From assembly GCF_002443255.2 (NCBI RefSeq), contig NW_019211458.1, forward strand, positions 12,953,939-13,017,938: a stretch of DNA of 64,000 nt, given 5' to 3'. This DNA is from Varroa destructor. Its lineage: Eukaryota > Arthropoda > Arachnida > Mesostigmata > Varroidae. The notes below the pieces were generated by a model, which was not told where the DNA came from, made no database searches, and saw only the letters and a list, made by a program, of their open reading frames with translations. Position 1 is the first letter of the stretch. Each line of letters starts with the position of its first letter. Below are positions 50,852 to 63,900 of this stretch, piece after piece. The translations under genes and the position numbers were made by a program.

Positions 50852-51016
50852 CTGAAAAAAAAAAACAGACAGCCAATGTAAAATTACAACAGAACAAGAG
50901 CGAATAATTTGATAATAATAATTATTATTTACCTCGAAATAACGTTATCGCTTGATTATTAAACTATCTGTTTTCGTTTTTGAGTCTTGGAAGATCCATG
51001 GATAATATCATATCAG

Positions 51017-51771
51017 AGCCTTCAATAAACCTCCTATTAAAAGCAACGAATTTCTGTTCGATCTGCTAAAAATAGGCAAAGACGAGCCCACCGCTTTTCA
51101 TACGTAAGCTGATAATGGTTACCGGTAATAGCGGGTGTAAAACCCAAAGCATTTATTTATTTCCTACATATGAGAGGACCCGTAAACTCATAAATGGATA
51201 ATGCATATACAATACCGCTTCATATATTTGCACTTAAAACACATGTAGTTCATACAGAAGTTGGATCAAAAATCTTTTAAATCTAGACACATCATTGAAA
51301 CCACCCATCCACAGAGCCTGCTTGTGCGTCTGTTCAACAATGGTGAATTCAAGTACAAGGGGACGTTACTAGGTCAAACGAAGGTAATGTCCTCTTAGCC
51401 GTTTTAACAAGCAGATTACTGCAACAGATGCTCGGAACGGGTCTGCCTTAGCTTTGACTATAAAAGCTTCACTCGAATTGTCACTCTATGGGCTGATTTG
51501 CTTTAATATTTTGGAACCTACAAGCATCTTCACGCGAATATCTCTGCAGTGCTGTCTAGCTGTTTGAGTTAGGTAAGGATAATCCATTCTGACTATGGTA
51601 TCACATTTGTACCCTCTAAATTATAGGTGCGCCCTGATGTTTTTGGTTGCCTGGTGGATTGTGCATGCTCTCTACCTGTCGGTCAAAGAACCCGAGACCG
51701 AAGCCTTCAACAGTATCATCCTTGGGATATGTGGGGACGTCCATTTGTTTTCCGGTGTAATAAAATATTAG
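51017..51771 (+). pseudogene. Cluster of spliceable open segments, possible decayed polytopic membrane protein gene
   Basis: Open segments can be joined in phase. Segment 51017-51103 (FNKPPIKSNEFLFDLLKIGK, donor GTAAGC) ends in phase 2. Segment 51399-51572 (acceptor CTCTTAG, ITATDARNGSALALTIKASL and onward, donor GTAAGG) also leaves in phase 2, and the intron before 51627 is 54 bp. The last segment, 51627-51771, reads CALMFLVAWWIVHALYLSV and ends in TAG. Two stretches are hydrophobic enough to span a membrane. The middle exon has an in-frame TGA at 51565-51567, so the gene would be dead or the model wrong. The minus strand is also open across the last segment, with a Met in a good context. 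No family is recognised. Confidence 0.22.
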
Positions 51772-51799
51772 ATAGTAAAAGCAAAATTAAAAATTCTTA

Positions 51800-54700
51800 C
51801 TCAACCAACGGTTATATGTTAGTAAAGAAGTGAAACGCACACGATACCGGACATTTGCCCGCATTGGCACACAACCTGACTCAACGGGCTTTAATAGAAT
51901 CGTTCCAAATACAACGGTTATCATCACTAGTATTACAACGGCTACCAGTAATAGCTATACTTAGAACTTGCGCTTCTTCCTTTAGGAACCTCCTAAAGGA
52001 TGACGGCGTGCTAATTCAACAACTGGCACCTTCTCAATTCATCTCTTATAGAATCTAAATCGCAGTAAATTCCGCTACATACGTGCACTACATTGGCCCA
52101 TCTCCGGGCCCACAAATATATCGCTCGGCTATTCAGCCAGACAGCACCATTAAAGATGTAAATATAGAGACATCATACGTAATCCCGTAACGCTACTTCT
52201 CGGCGGCAGTAACAGTGCGGTCAACGGGAGCGCCACCTCCGACAGAACTGAATAGCTCCATGTCTTTCTGTTTTTTTTTGCCCTCGCTCGATACTGGGCT
52301 CCCTCACGAAAGTTTGCGCTTTTAATAATTACGGCGCTGCACTGGGTCGCATGTGTCCTCGGTGCCGAAAATTCCCCCTATCGCGAGTAACTGACGCACC
52401 AAGGCAGGACGGGGCCTTGTCCAGTGTCACACAGATGAGACGCTGAGCAAAATCCTAGCGAGCAAATTGAGTTGCGACGCATTGCGTATACTTGCAGCAG
52501 TAGAGGAACTTAGATAGACAAAGCTTTCACATGATGATTCGTGCAGTAATGCAATAGTGTGTTGAGCTATCTACATTCAACTGTGTCAACAAGGTGTCTG
52601 TGTTCATAAAGACATCACATTGTAGGGATTATATTGTTTCCAAAACTAAAATAACGAATAATTTAAAAAAAAAATTTAACCGATGAAATCGTGTGACGAC
52701 GAAATGGTAGTCAGTACTGACGCATATGGAGTATAACAAATTCTGATGTATGCTTACAGCTTTAACACAGAAATAGCAGAAACACAGGGCTTTACAGGAA
52801 ATAAGTTCAGTTAAGTGAACGAATAATTCAAATAGACTACAACGACGCGTTAATTAGCACATAGCGGTGCCTGATATAACAATTACTTCCTACGTACTGG
52901 GTCGTTTAGTGTGAAATGTAAGAGTCGTTAATTTTTCATTAAAAAAAATTGTATTTCGCAGCACTTTTGTTATTTTCAAGTTACATGTGTACTTTCTGTT
53001 TATCGTCATTTGGGCTTTTAAAAAGCAGCTTACAGTGCGCCGTATAAAATCAGAATATGCGCTTCATCTTGATGTTGTAGTGGCGGAGACAGCTTGCTGT
53101 ACAAACGTTGTGCTAAGTGAAGAGTTTACCCATAAAGAAGAACACTGAACGATTGGTTTGAAGAAGAAAGAAGTTTCAAAATCAAATGCGTGTCCTGGAA
53201 TAACTCTTACGTTTAAAACTGCAATAAAGGCCAGCCGATCTTAATGTGTCCGAGCGTCTGTTGAAATATTCTGTTTAATTACCTCGTTTAAACTAAGGGA
53301 GTAAAAAAATTGTCCAAATGGACGCCTAATGATTTATGGAAGGATCAAAAGCGAACACATAAAGACGCTTAGCTCCCTTTCCTTTTTTGCGTTATGACGT
53401 GTGACAAAAAATGAATCCTCTGTAAGAAACGTATCATTGTGTGAAGCTCAACCAGCGAGACGTCACTCTTAGATAGGAGTCAGCTTGCACCATCATGTCA
53501 TCTCTGGTTGCTAATCTAGCGTCGGCGTTATCCATTGCAGCTTCACTTAATAGAACATTACTTATTACTAAACTGTACTATCAACAATCGAAGGCAACGA
53601 TATGTGAACTTCGCTTAAAGGAACCAAAATTAGTGAACCGAGCTACGACGGCGATGCTCGACTTCACGCCGCAAGAATGACAATAAAGAAAATGTAAAAA
53701 TTAACATTGAAGGCCCTGTGTCATTTAACACACTTATCAGATATTCGCGAGTTGGAACAAAATTTCAACAACATACTATCAAAACAGATTTCAACATGAT
53801 ATCAAAACTGTATTTCGATCCTTTGTAGATTTTCATATCCCAAGCTGCTATAGCGGAGAAATAAGTTACCGCCCAAATGACACAAGGTCATAGATAACAA
53901 GGGCGGAAACTCCATATGAAAGGTTTCAAAGGTTGGAGTTCGCTACGTTGAATGTTCCACTGAAAAGTCTAGCACAGTTTTATATATATATATAATACCT
54001 GTTCTTTTTTATATAAGCTATGTAGCTGTTTTCGCATTCTGTCCCTTTTGCTCACGTCGAAATTACGTCATAGTTATATATATAGACAATAATAAGAAGA
54101 ACGATACTACAGCATCCTAATGACATTTACAAGGAGCGAAGCATTTGTACCATTATAGATATCGCATGGTAATATAATACGTTAATTTTCTATGCAAAAC
54201 ATGAACGATTTCGGCCACAGAGCTAAAAAATTAAATTAAAAATGCAATTAAAATAGTTCAAATTTACACTTGCCTCTATGTTTCGAGGTTTACGTTCAGT
54301 GTCGCCAGTGGGCATTCTATCAGACAGAATTTCCACCTGCCTGCGGTAATCCTGTATAGTTTGCCTTCGCTAGCGAAACAAAGCTTTACGTTCTTACAAA
54401 CTATAGAAATATATATATTATGAACATAATTATTATGAAACGAAGCACAAAACGACCGATAGCAAAAATCAGGGCCATATCTTACGACGGCTGCTTCCGA
54501 TAGTCGATTGGCAACACTGAGCTGTTTGTATTTTTGCTGCAGTGCCTTTTGCTGGATACGACAAGGCCAAGCACTAATAGTCCACAGTAACTTTTGATGT
54601 GATGTTATATTAAGCGATGCAACTAATCGCCCTAAAACTAAGTTTCAAGTCTGACTAAGTTAATAACAACTTGACTACCAATCACTATCCGTTCCACAGA

Positions 54701-55790
54701 TTCCTTGTCGTATCCTAAACGACAGACGAAAAATGTGCTCAAACCGGTGAAACAAGGAGCGTCTTTTTTTTAGTGATCAATTGTGAAGCAGGTGGCACAT
54801 GGTGACAGGTTAATTTTTCATAAATATTAATGGAATCGATCGGACTAAACAGCTTTCTACCATTTTTGTAATGATATAGTACTCTACTTGGACGATGAAA
54901 TGTTACCGCGTCTAAACGGTCGCAAAATTACCTTTAGTCTTTTATTGATATGGATATGATGCAGGATTAAAAATGCCAGGTAAGCTCGAGCGGACAGATT
55001 ACCTGTTTTGACTTTAATCAATTTTTTCATTATTTGCCTCTATTAAATCCACAATCTTTAGCAAGCTGTCTTTTTTCAAGAAAAGTTTTGAGAAAGCTCG
55101 ACAGACATTTTTTATAGCTTGGCCCATAAACGAGGTTAGGACCAGCGTTAAATACCGATCTAAGATGGATAGGTTTTTGTTGATTTTATTGATAACTAAT
55201 TATTATTTACCTTATATGAAAACAGGTCCATCAATCTAGATAGGATATCTCGGACGCAGGAAGGCGTGAATTTAATGTGTACTTACAAAGCTACGCCGGC
55301 TAAAGCCCCACATCACTGGGATAAATAGGCTAGTGAAATTCATCGATGATGGCCGAAAACACTAACCAAGAAGGCCCTCAGTGAGACAACAAGGGCGTTA
55401 ATAGGATGGCTGAAAACTACAGAAGGGGTAAGATTACATTCTGCAATCTCAAACGGAAGAGTAAGTTTTTAAGAACACAAAATGCGGACAATACACTCTG
55501 TGCCAGCTCAATATGAAACTCCTCGAAGCGCGTATTATGAAATTGTAGCTAAATACAGAAGAAACGCAAAAAAAAAGTTTTCACGAAACGAATTCAGAAC
55601 ACGCTTGTTGTGACTTCATAAATAATTGGTGCAATTATCATTAATAAAAACTTCGCTTGGAATACACCGTCTTCATTGAGCGCCGCCCATCAGAAGGATC
55701 AAGCAAAAGACACTGGGGTTGAAGAAAAGAGAGAGCGACCTTGGTACCGAATGGATTCGGGTACAAACCGGTGCTCATATTCGTAGTAAA
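51800..55790. other. Mostly AT-rich stretch with one GC-rich patch
   Basis: The patch at 52080-52500 is GC-rich and holds a short minus-strand ATG frame (MELFSSVGGGAPVDRTVTAA). It could be a promoter or first exon. The remainder has no supported gene. Confidence 0.4.
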
Positions 55791-55799
55791 TATTAGAAG

Positions 55800-56190
55800 C
55801 GTTTGGTCTCACGATGTTTTGTGAAGGTAACAATACGAACGAAGATATTTCGAACTCGTGAAAAGCCTTATAGATGTACAGCAGGCAATCGACAGAAAGC
55901 ACACATTGTGCTTACTCGACGACTTCGTCACCACGTTAAATTGAACAAGCGCTGGCTTCGGTTTCCACGTTTCCCAGATTTAACCCCGTTGGATTTCGAT
56001 TATTCCCATGCCTTGAAGTAAAATATAAATGGAATATGAATGGCCGTCGATAATGGCCCTGGGTGTTCTGATGCAACTGACAATATTGCGTGGCTTCCAG
56101 ACCCTGACTTCATTGTGTAACTGGTAAAGAAGATTACATCTAACACAGAAACCCTCTTCGATTATCATTTGCATGTTCTACTTAAAACGG
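55800..56190 (+). mobile_element. Second mariner/Tc1-type transposase relic (C-terminal fragment)
   Basis: An open stretch at 55803-56021 ends with RWLRFPRFPDLTPLDFDYSH, which matches the conserved catalytic block (P-R-S-P-D-L-T-P-L-D-F) of mariner-superfamily transposases. After a stop, the same frame continues with residues like SNTETLFDYHLHVLL. These fit the usual end of such proteins (cysteine/asparagine then G-x-H-F-E). The expected Trp-Gly after DFF is replaced by DYSH. Upstream catalytic parts are not convincingly visible and no terminal repeats were found. It differs from the element at 45 kb, which has the SPDLAP type of motif, so the two are separate insertions. Confidence 0.6.
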
Positions 56191-56432
56191 TTCAGTTCAC
56201 GAACGGACCCAGCTACAAAGATGACTAAACAAAATCATGCCGATGACAAGTTAATTTTAGTATCGTCTATTAGAGCTATAATTATTAATTTTGTCGGCTT
56301 AATTAAGCGTGGAAAAGCGCACAACCTCACTGCGTGCTTCCCCAGCGGCAAACCATTCATGCAATATTTTACTCTCACCACTCATAAATAAAAAGAAATG
56401 ACATATTATATAACATCCAAACGCTAACAGCC

Positions 56433-57126
56433 GTGTCACCGATATCGTCATCGACTGCTACGCGTTAGACGAAATTACGTATTCTATATTCCATCACCGC
56501 CGTAATCGCTACTGGCGCGGCTCTTTCCAACACCCTCAGACTTACACAAGTCTATGGAAAGGCCGAGCCCGAATCTACTTCACCATGAAGAAGTTCGAAG
56601 AAGGTATGCATCCAGGACACTGTCCGTTGCTGCCGGTTTTTACGTCGGCTCATCTGTAGTATTGCTGTTTTAGGAACCGCAACGCGCTCGTCCGTTCCGC
56701 CCGACATTCCGTCTTCGCCGTCCTTCTCTTACCCTGAACGGTTTTTCCCAATGTTGTCAGCATTGACGATCCGACAGTGCAGGTAGCAGTGTCGGCATAT
56801 TGGCTGGAAATGAATAACCGGGTTGTACGTAATCGACTGCCTGTAACTAGCACGAATAGAACACCGATCGGTCGGCATTGTCCACTTCACCTGAAGGCGT
56901 TGCTGTTCTTACTGAAGCTATATCGGTCAACTTAGCAGTATCAAGCGTCGATATCGCTCACTCACAATGCAGCAGCTAGACGATGTCCAGACCGTAGCAC
57001 TGGAGTCGTCTGTAAGGCAAGCTGTGCCCATTATCAGACGCGGAGAAGGGAAGACGATTCGAACTAGCGATCGAAATTTATCAATCGTTTCATTTAAAAC
57101 AAGACAGAATTCCTCGCCCAACCCTT
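56433..57126 (+). other. GC-rich island with overlapping open frames, probably exon-bearing
   Basis: At least three frames are open in parts of this stretch. One chain keeps splice phase. It runs from 56433 (acceptor CGCTAACAG) to a donor GTATGC at about 56604, in phase 1. After a 67-70 bp intron ending GCTGTTTTAG it resumes at about 56674 with TATRSSVPPDIPSSPSFSYP, ending in a weak donor GTAGCA. A final segment follows after AACTTAG at about 56939 (IKRRYRSLTMQQLDDVQTVA, stop TGA near 57126). Another frame across the second intron is equally open, so no model is preferred. No domain is recognised. Confidence 0.25.
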
Positions 57127-57636
57127 GACCCTATCAATTTTCTCTTTATTAGCCGCAGCCATCAATAGCACAGAGGCAACAAAATATAGGACGTAGTACT
57201 TATCTACCTGATCAAAAGATAAATATTTCTTCATTCTAACTAATCCGTTGGACCGAACTGTACGAGAGAGAGAGATCGTACAAGAGTACGATCGCCACCA
57301 TAAGTGACAGGGAAAATAAGTGTATGGCCGCCAACAAGAACATCTGAATTCATTCGGTATTTGTTCATTACGAAATGACTTCCTTAGTTCTGCTTAGTTT
57401 GTTCGAAGACGAATAGCGGCCAACGTTTGGATCCGTCGGGATTCGATGGACTGTGCGACTGATCGAGCATGGATCAGGCGGCAGAACATGTCTGCGCTTT
57501 GGTCCGCCAACGTGTTCACATACTCAACGGATACTGTGGTGAGAGATGTGAGCGAAATCGGTCCTAGATGTATAGGCCCGCTGATTGGCTTTTATCGTTC
57601 TACCAGAGGCAAGAACAGTAATGTAGTGGACGCTAG

Positions 57637-57741
57637 ATGGTTGTGGCCATTACAACCGTTGTTGCTGCCACTTCGACGTTTGCTGTTGCCAACTTTTTTG
57701 TCTGCTATTGCAGAAACAAGACTGCAAACAGGTTGTTATAA
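57637..57741 (+). CDS. Small ORF encoding one hydrophobic segment
   Basis: A 34-codon ATG frame reads MVVAITTVVAATSTFAVANF then FVCYCRNKTANRLL before TAA. It is a candidate membrane microprotein or the last exon of a membrane protein (CTAG just before the ATG could be an acceptor). Two other frames are open over the same bases. Weak. Confidence 0.15.
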   Translation: MVVAITTVVAATSTFAVANFFVCYCRNKTANRLL

Positions 57742-57929
57742 CTAAAACAACGGTGACGACTACCGATCGCAGCCGCTATTTTCGAGGTCGGCGACTAATG
57801 TCAACAATTAAGAGGCCATCAAAAACGAAGCTGCAGCGAATATACGAATTGCATTCGTATTACATAAATACGTCAGATAACACTCTGGAAAGAGGCCGGT
57901 ACGAACGTACCCGACCGTAGCTGTCGAAA

Positions 57930-60900
57930 TATTATACGTTCAAGCGTTTTTTTACTATACGTACGATATTTGGTCGCGAGACTGGAACTATTTGCACCTC
58001 AAGAGATGCTGGGTCGGAGATAAGCGCCCGTGATAACACGTGCGACCATTCAACAACGATGTCGACGACTACGACGACGACGACGACGGTTTGCCTGGGT
58101 CGTCGTCGTCGTCGTCGTCGTCGATCACATACGGGCATGGTCACATGATGAAAAAAACACCATTGATTAATAACTATGTTGGTATCGTTATAGATGTTGA
58201 TCATTACTGCCGCGAACAGATCGGTGGCTGATCATTCACTGGCGGAATTGCTCCACGACCGTGTGCCTATCACCGCAACTATAATTATTATCGCAAAATT
58301 GAATAAATGATATACGTTTTGTTTTGATCATTGCCTACAGCCTTCGACTCGACTCGTATAACGGAGTGTACGACAAAAGACAGAATTGGGCGCCGGGCGG
58401 TGACATCGATCGTATCAAAATGAATATTTACTCGTGAATTATAAGGCACTCGATTGCAAGGCATAATCTATGAGCTTTTACATGTGGATCCTGCAAGTTG
58501 GAAACAATAACTCGACCGTTTAGGCAATCAGCGAAAATGATGCAGCAAAGAAAATGGGAAAAATGAGCAAGCTGAAGACTGTCGCTAGTGAACTGTGACG
58601 AGGTTGAGGTAAGTTTAGCGGACCGACGTTGCTGTCGGTCGCCAATGCTGATAGCGAACATCGTCGCGAAAATAGATTACTGATAGGAAAAGTGTCAGCT
58701 CGTTTATACTATTACCTAATGTGCTTACGTAAGACACGGTGGCTGGAAAGATAGAAAATTTATTTATATACAATGTTTTGTGTTAGTCTGCCTATCGAAT
58801 CAAAGAGTCAGCATAATTGTGGCGCTAGCGGCATAAAGAATAAATAATCGGTGCTAGTAGGATACTGGTTTAACGTTATGATACGATCGAACTACACAAA
58901 CGAACACTCTAACGTAACGTATTACTTTCTAAGGCTGGCTAGCTATAGGACCTATTCACATCTACTACACTGCATCTGGTTAAGCCATGATTTGCAAAGC
59001 GCTTTTATGGAACAGTCCGTTTTTGCTGAATATTTAATTGCATCCTAATCAATTTCGAGTTAAAATTATGTTGGAACCTTTGGTACAAAGCGTTAGACCT
59101 GATAGCTAATTCAGAAGCGCACAAGAGGACCATTGGACTGAGTGATGATAATGTAAACGATTTACGACCCTTATGAAACTCTGTCAATCAACCTTTACGG
59201 ACACGAGACGTTGTACAACTTTTACCGATTATCAGGCTAAAATTATTTAGTGCAGCGGCCTTCGATCTTTGAAGCATCGGCTAAATAAAACCGCTTGCTA
59301 TGCTCCGCATTTTATACAACTTTCATTCACACTTTTCCTTTTGTTGTAATGAGTTCCTGTGTAAAATCGGGCAAATATCTATGACGATTGTGCTCGTTTG
59401 TCTTGCTTGTATTACATTTCCCTTGATTTTTTTTGCCAACGTCCTAAACAGCAGTCAATACGACTGTCTCCGCCATAAGCTGTTTTCGCTAGCAAACACC
59501 TAGAAGCCCAGTAGGAGTATTTTTAGACAGATTAACACAGTGATGAAATATACGGAAATCATATAATTTTCCATAGAGTGCATTCAATTTCTAAGCTTAC
59601 CCATATAAAATAATGTACAAAAAAAGCATTGCTTTTAGGCACACTGTGCTGGATAAGCACGGACAAACTGTATAGACCTGAGTAACATAAAGGCTCTGGC
59701 ACATACTAAATCAATAAAGAAATTCTAGGATCTTAAATATCAAACCACCAATATGTCGAGTGATAATACTGTTCTAGATTTCAACTGGTATAAACTGAAA
59801 TGTTTTAGCACTTCTCATCTAATATTAATTTTTAATTAACTAAGCTAATAATAATAATAAAGAAATCAATTAATTGAATTTAACTGCACTACATTATAGG
59901 AACACTTGGTGATCTTAGACACTAAAAGTGCGTCCTTAGCGAGCGATAAAGTAGATCTCAGAGAAAAAAAAAAATCCGAATTCGCTCTTTGAAACGGGCT
60001 CTCCAAAAACCCTATTTGTTATTGAAGTCGATTTCCCAACAACTAAAAAATGTTTAGTGTTAGGGTGTTGAGCTGATGTTAAAGTATACTTCATACTCAA
60101 TAGTGCGTACGTGACCTTCACAAAACACTATGTTAAAGTTGCATTTGCGTTTGTTTAGGGCTAGCCGAACGTCACACCGATAGATGGCGATAGATTTTTC
60201 TGTAAAGAGACGCTCGCGGGTCCGCGTAAACGAGAGTAAACACAGTTTCAAAGTCCTTCTTATGAAAAAACATCTGGCGAATACTAACAAGACGTGGTTT
60301 TCTATTTTGCTTATTTTCTGAAAGTATACGATTATTATAGTTGCATAAGCGTTTTACAATGTGTAGGATCCGATTTTATCTAGATTATAACAACTGTTAT
60401 AAAATACTTCAAAAACATTTTGCAAAGGGCAGCGACCCGCAAATTCCGCCTTGAGGAATGTGAACAAAATGATAAAGATCTTCAGATCTACGCATAGGCC
60501 TTATTTACCACCGTCCTGTTCAGCGTATCGAGAAAAGATTGATTACTAGTAACAAAATTTTGACCCGACGTTATTAATTAAATTTTATGCAAATTTTACA
60601 TGCTAAACATTTTCAAGATATAGAAAGGCAGCCGTTAATACTCTAGGATGATTTGTAAGAAAATATATACTGGTCAAATATAGTACTACAACAAATTGTA
60701 ACATAGTGAACTATACATAATTGTTATTACAATGCACACCCTCTCTAAACGTCAAATTTGACCGTATGCCGTAAGGCATTTCATAGCCAGACGCCTGGTT
60801 GCCGCTCGATTTTGAGTGTAAGCCTATTACAAGGAATTGCCACAAACAAATCAGCCTTTCACGTATAACATATGATAGTTTGCTAGGCTGTAGCAATTGA

Positions 60901-63900
60901 GGTTGATTGATTGTAGTACTCAAGTACGAGGACATTTTAGAATTATGCTCAGATCTACTCAGCGGATCATTACCGTTACGAAACTTGTTTCAGCATTAGA
61001 TAGCAGTCAGTACAAATAATTGTCGAAGCCACATAGCGAGGTCGGTATAAGAACGTCTCTACGTTGACGGCGTTCAATACTATATATATACCGTGGCAAT
61101 TTCTAGTCAGCGTAGCTTCTCTCATTCTATACAAACCCGCGTTTCTATCATACGTGATTGTTGTATCGTAAGTAAATATGTGGTCGTGGTTTCAGCACCG
61201 CCTGTTCACTCCACGCCAAGCGGTCAAGACACATGTTCATAGGAATATTTCGATGACTGTCATCAGTTATTTTCAGTTTTTATAATGACTTTTTACTATG
61301 ATGTGATGCCCATCAGTGCATACTTCAGATTATAAACCTGTAACGCTAGTCAACAGCCCAATGATCATTCGTCTTTCACAGATAGGCTGTGCTATGTGTT
61401 ATTTCGAGTTTATCAATCGGAGGTCACGTAGGGCAGATGAAAACACTTGAAGAGACTTTTCCAGACACGTGCCCCTTCCCTATTCGACACATATACATTT
61501 CGCACAGCTGTGGCCCCCATCATTACCAGATTACTTGTGACATTGTCCTTCTGTGGCTTTACTGATTTTCAAATCGCAGCAGATCCAGCCGTTTGCCCAA
61601 CACTTTAAACTTAATTTGGTTATTTACATGTATGTATCGATCTGATATTAGAATATAAATTTTGTCAATATGCATCTTGTAAAAGGTATATATAAATGTT
61701 GATTTGATGATACGTACATTGTTTGCTCAGGTCCGCTACTATTAAAATATTTTATTAAGAATCTGTCAATAGCTTTCGTAAGTGAATGCCTCATCATAAT
61801 AAAGTATGGCCATAAATTCAAGTCAAATAAACGCTAGTGAACACTGTAATAAACAAAAATATTGGTAATGGCAACCACTGAGAAATAAAAATGGACGCCA
61901 TCAACAATTGCATTTTCCTTCGAAGGTAGGACAACATACTACGGTCCATCTTACGTATAAAAGTACACAGAAGGTGTTAGCAAATAACTTTATTTATTAT
62001 GCAATAATAACGCGTGAAGTGTGAGTTGACCTTTGTCCGTACGTTCACTTTACATTAGTAAGAATTCTCCTATGACGCCTTACGCTAATTTGGACAATAT
62101 AGGTTCTAGCGTTTTATCATGTTTCCCAAATGTGGGAGCAAAAATCTCCCAGCACCAATTCCTACCTGAATTCTGATGCATGATGTGGCGGGATCATTTC
62201 GATTACATATTGTCACACAGGCAATAGAATGATATTTATATCGTTAATTCTTGACACTGCAATGAATTATACACTATAAGGACTTAAATTGTTTGAAAAG
62301 ATAAAGAATCTTTGTCTGAATGTAAATTCAAAACTTCATCGCTGATCTCTGATGCTTAATCCACCGAACAAAACGAGTCTCTGTAACTGTTTCGCCAAAT
62401 TACGTTCGCTGAGGTGACGATCGAAGAAAGGCTATTTTCTAGCTGGGGCATTTGCTATATTTAGACGATAAAGGTAATAGTCCACCACACTGAGTAATCA
62501 ATGAAGAAGCGCTCAATAGGAATGAACTTTCTAGTACATGTTTATAAGCAATCGACTTTGCTTGCTAGTTGCTAAGTCTGATCCAATTGGGCACATATCT
62601 TCTTAGAGAGAAGCAGTAATCTCAGATACACTCAGTAACGTACGTTTCGGCAAGTCTTAGGCAACTAGGGAGGATTGGTTAGCTCTAACTGATTTCAATA
62701 TTCCAAGAAGGATTCCCTGTCCCCGGCATTCAGTTTCGCAGAACCGTTTTCAAGCAAGCCGCCATTCAAAATAGTAAGAAAATCGTATGAAGCAAAGCCA
62801 ACAACATTATTACATTTCAAAAGGGCTAAATCTGGCAGTGTATTGCGTAGTGGACTACTACTATTCATGACCAAAAAAAAATAGTCAAAATAACAATTGC
62901 CCGATTCGAATCCAAGGCATACCAATCCACACCATTATGCTGACACGTTTTGTTTACTCTATGAAATAAAAAAAATAAATTATTCAGGCGGCTTTTTACT
63001 TCCAGCGGCTGCTTGGTGCGTGTTGTTTTTTGGTATCTATCGAAGCCGCACAATGAAACAAATACCCTGGTTGCTATCTCCTTCCTGCAAGACGTCTTTC
63101 AACATAGATGACGCAATGGTGGTATTCACAGCGTCGCGAACACCAACAGCCAGTCACGTCGTGTCATCGGCCTGTATATACTAGATTAGCTTCGTATTAA
63201 GCAGTATGATTTTTCAATACGTTGTCATTATGTGCACTATTCAGTATGTACTTATACGTGGAGCACCTTAGTCGACCTTCCAATTGTAAACAGTTCAGGA
63301 CAATCCATGGCGTCTCTTAGCTAATTCGCCCGTGCGTGTTTCGATGCTGATAGCTAAATGATCGAGCACCAAAATAGCTTTCAATTCTGTCAACATAGAT
63401 TCTCTCAAAATGCTTTTTACTCACCTTCATAATTACAGTTGGTACTGATGATACATGTGTGGAGTAATTAGCAAGAAACCATCTCTTTGGCACACTTCGA
63501 ATGGAACGTTACTGTTGCTCTGCGTAGGGCAACACTGAAACATCTCCACATCATTCATAATAGATGAAAAATATCCGTATATATCCTGCCTTACATGCCT
63601 TCTTAACGCGCTATTTACGGTAGGACGTCATCTATAACACTTCTACTAAGGGCTCATTATTGTTGTCTAAGTTCAGTTTTCCAAACTGTTCTTGGATGGT
63701 CAGAGTTTCAATGAGGTACTCACGAAAAGGACCGAGATAACATACGACACTAATATCGACAGTTCAGTGTTTAGCTGTCACAAGGATTAACATAGCGCAA
63801 TACTTAACTTCGCCAAAGATAGCCCTCTTTTTATTTCGACACAAACAATACGCGCTTTTTTGCCACTCAAAACCCAACTAACATGGCTGGCTGATTAAAG

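Noticed and set aside
51317..51383. Extra exon between 51103 and 51399 (frame LLVRLFNNGEFKYKG)
   Set aside because: Using it would leave a 31-bp intron, shorter than spliceable introns normally are; the neighbouring segments join in phase without it.
62895..62920. Possible tRNA T-loop (attcgaatcc)
   Set aside because: No matching acceptor, D or anticodon stems could be found at the right distances.
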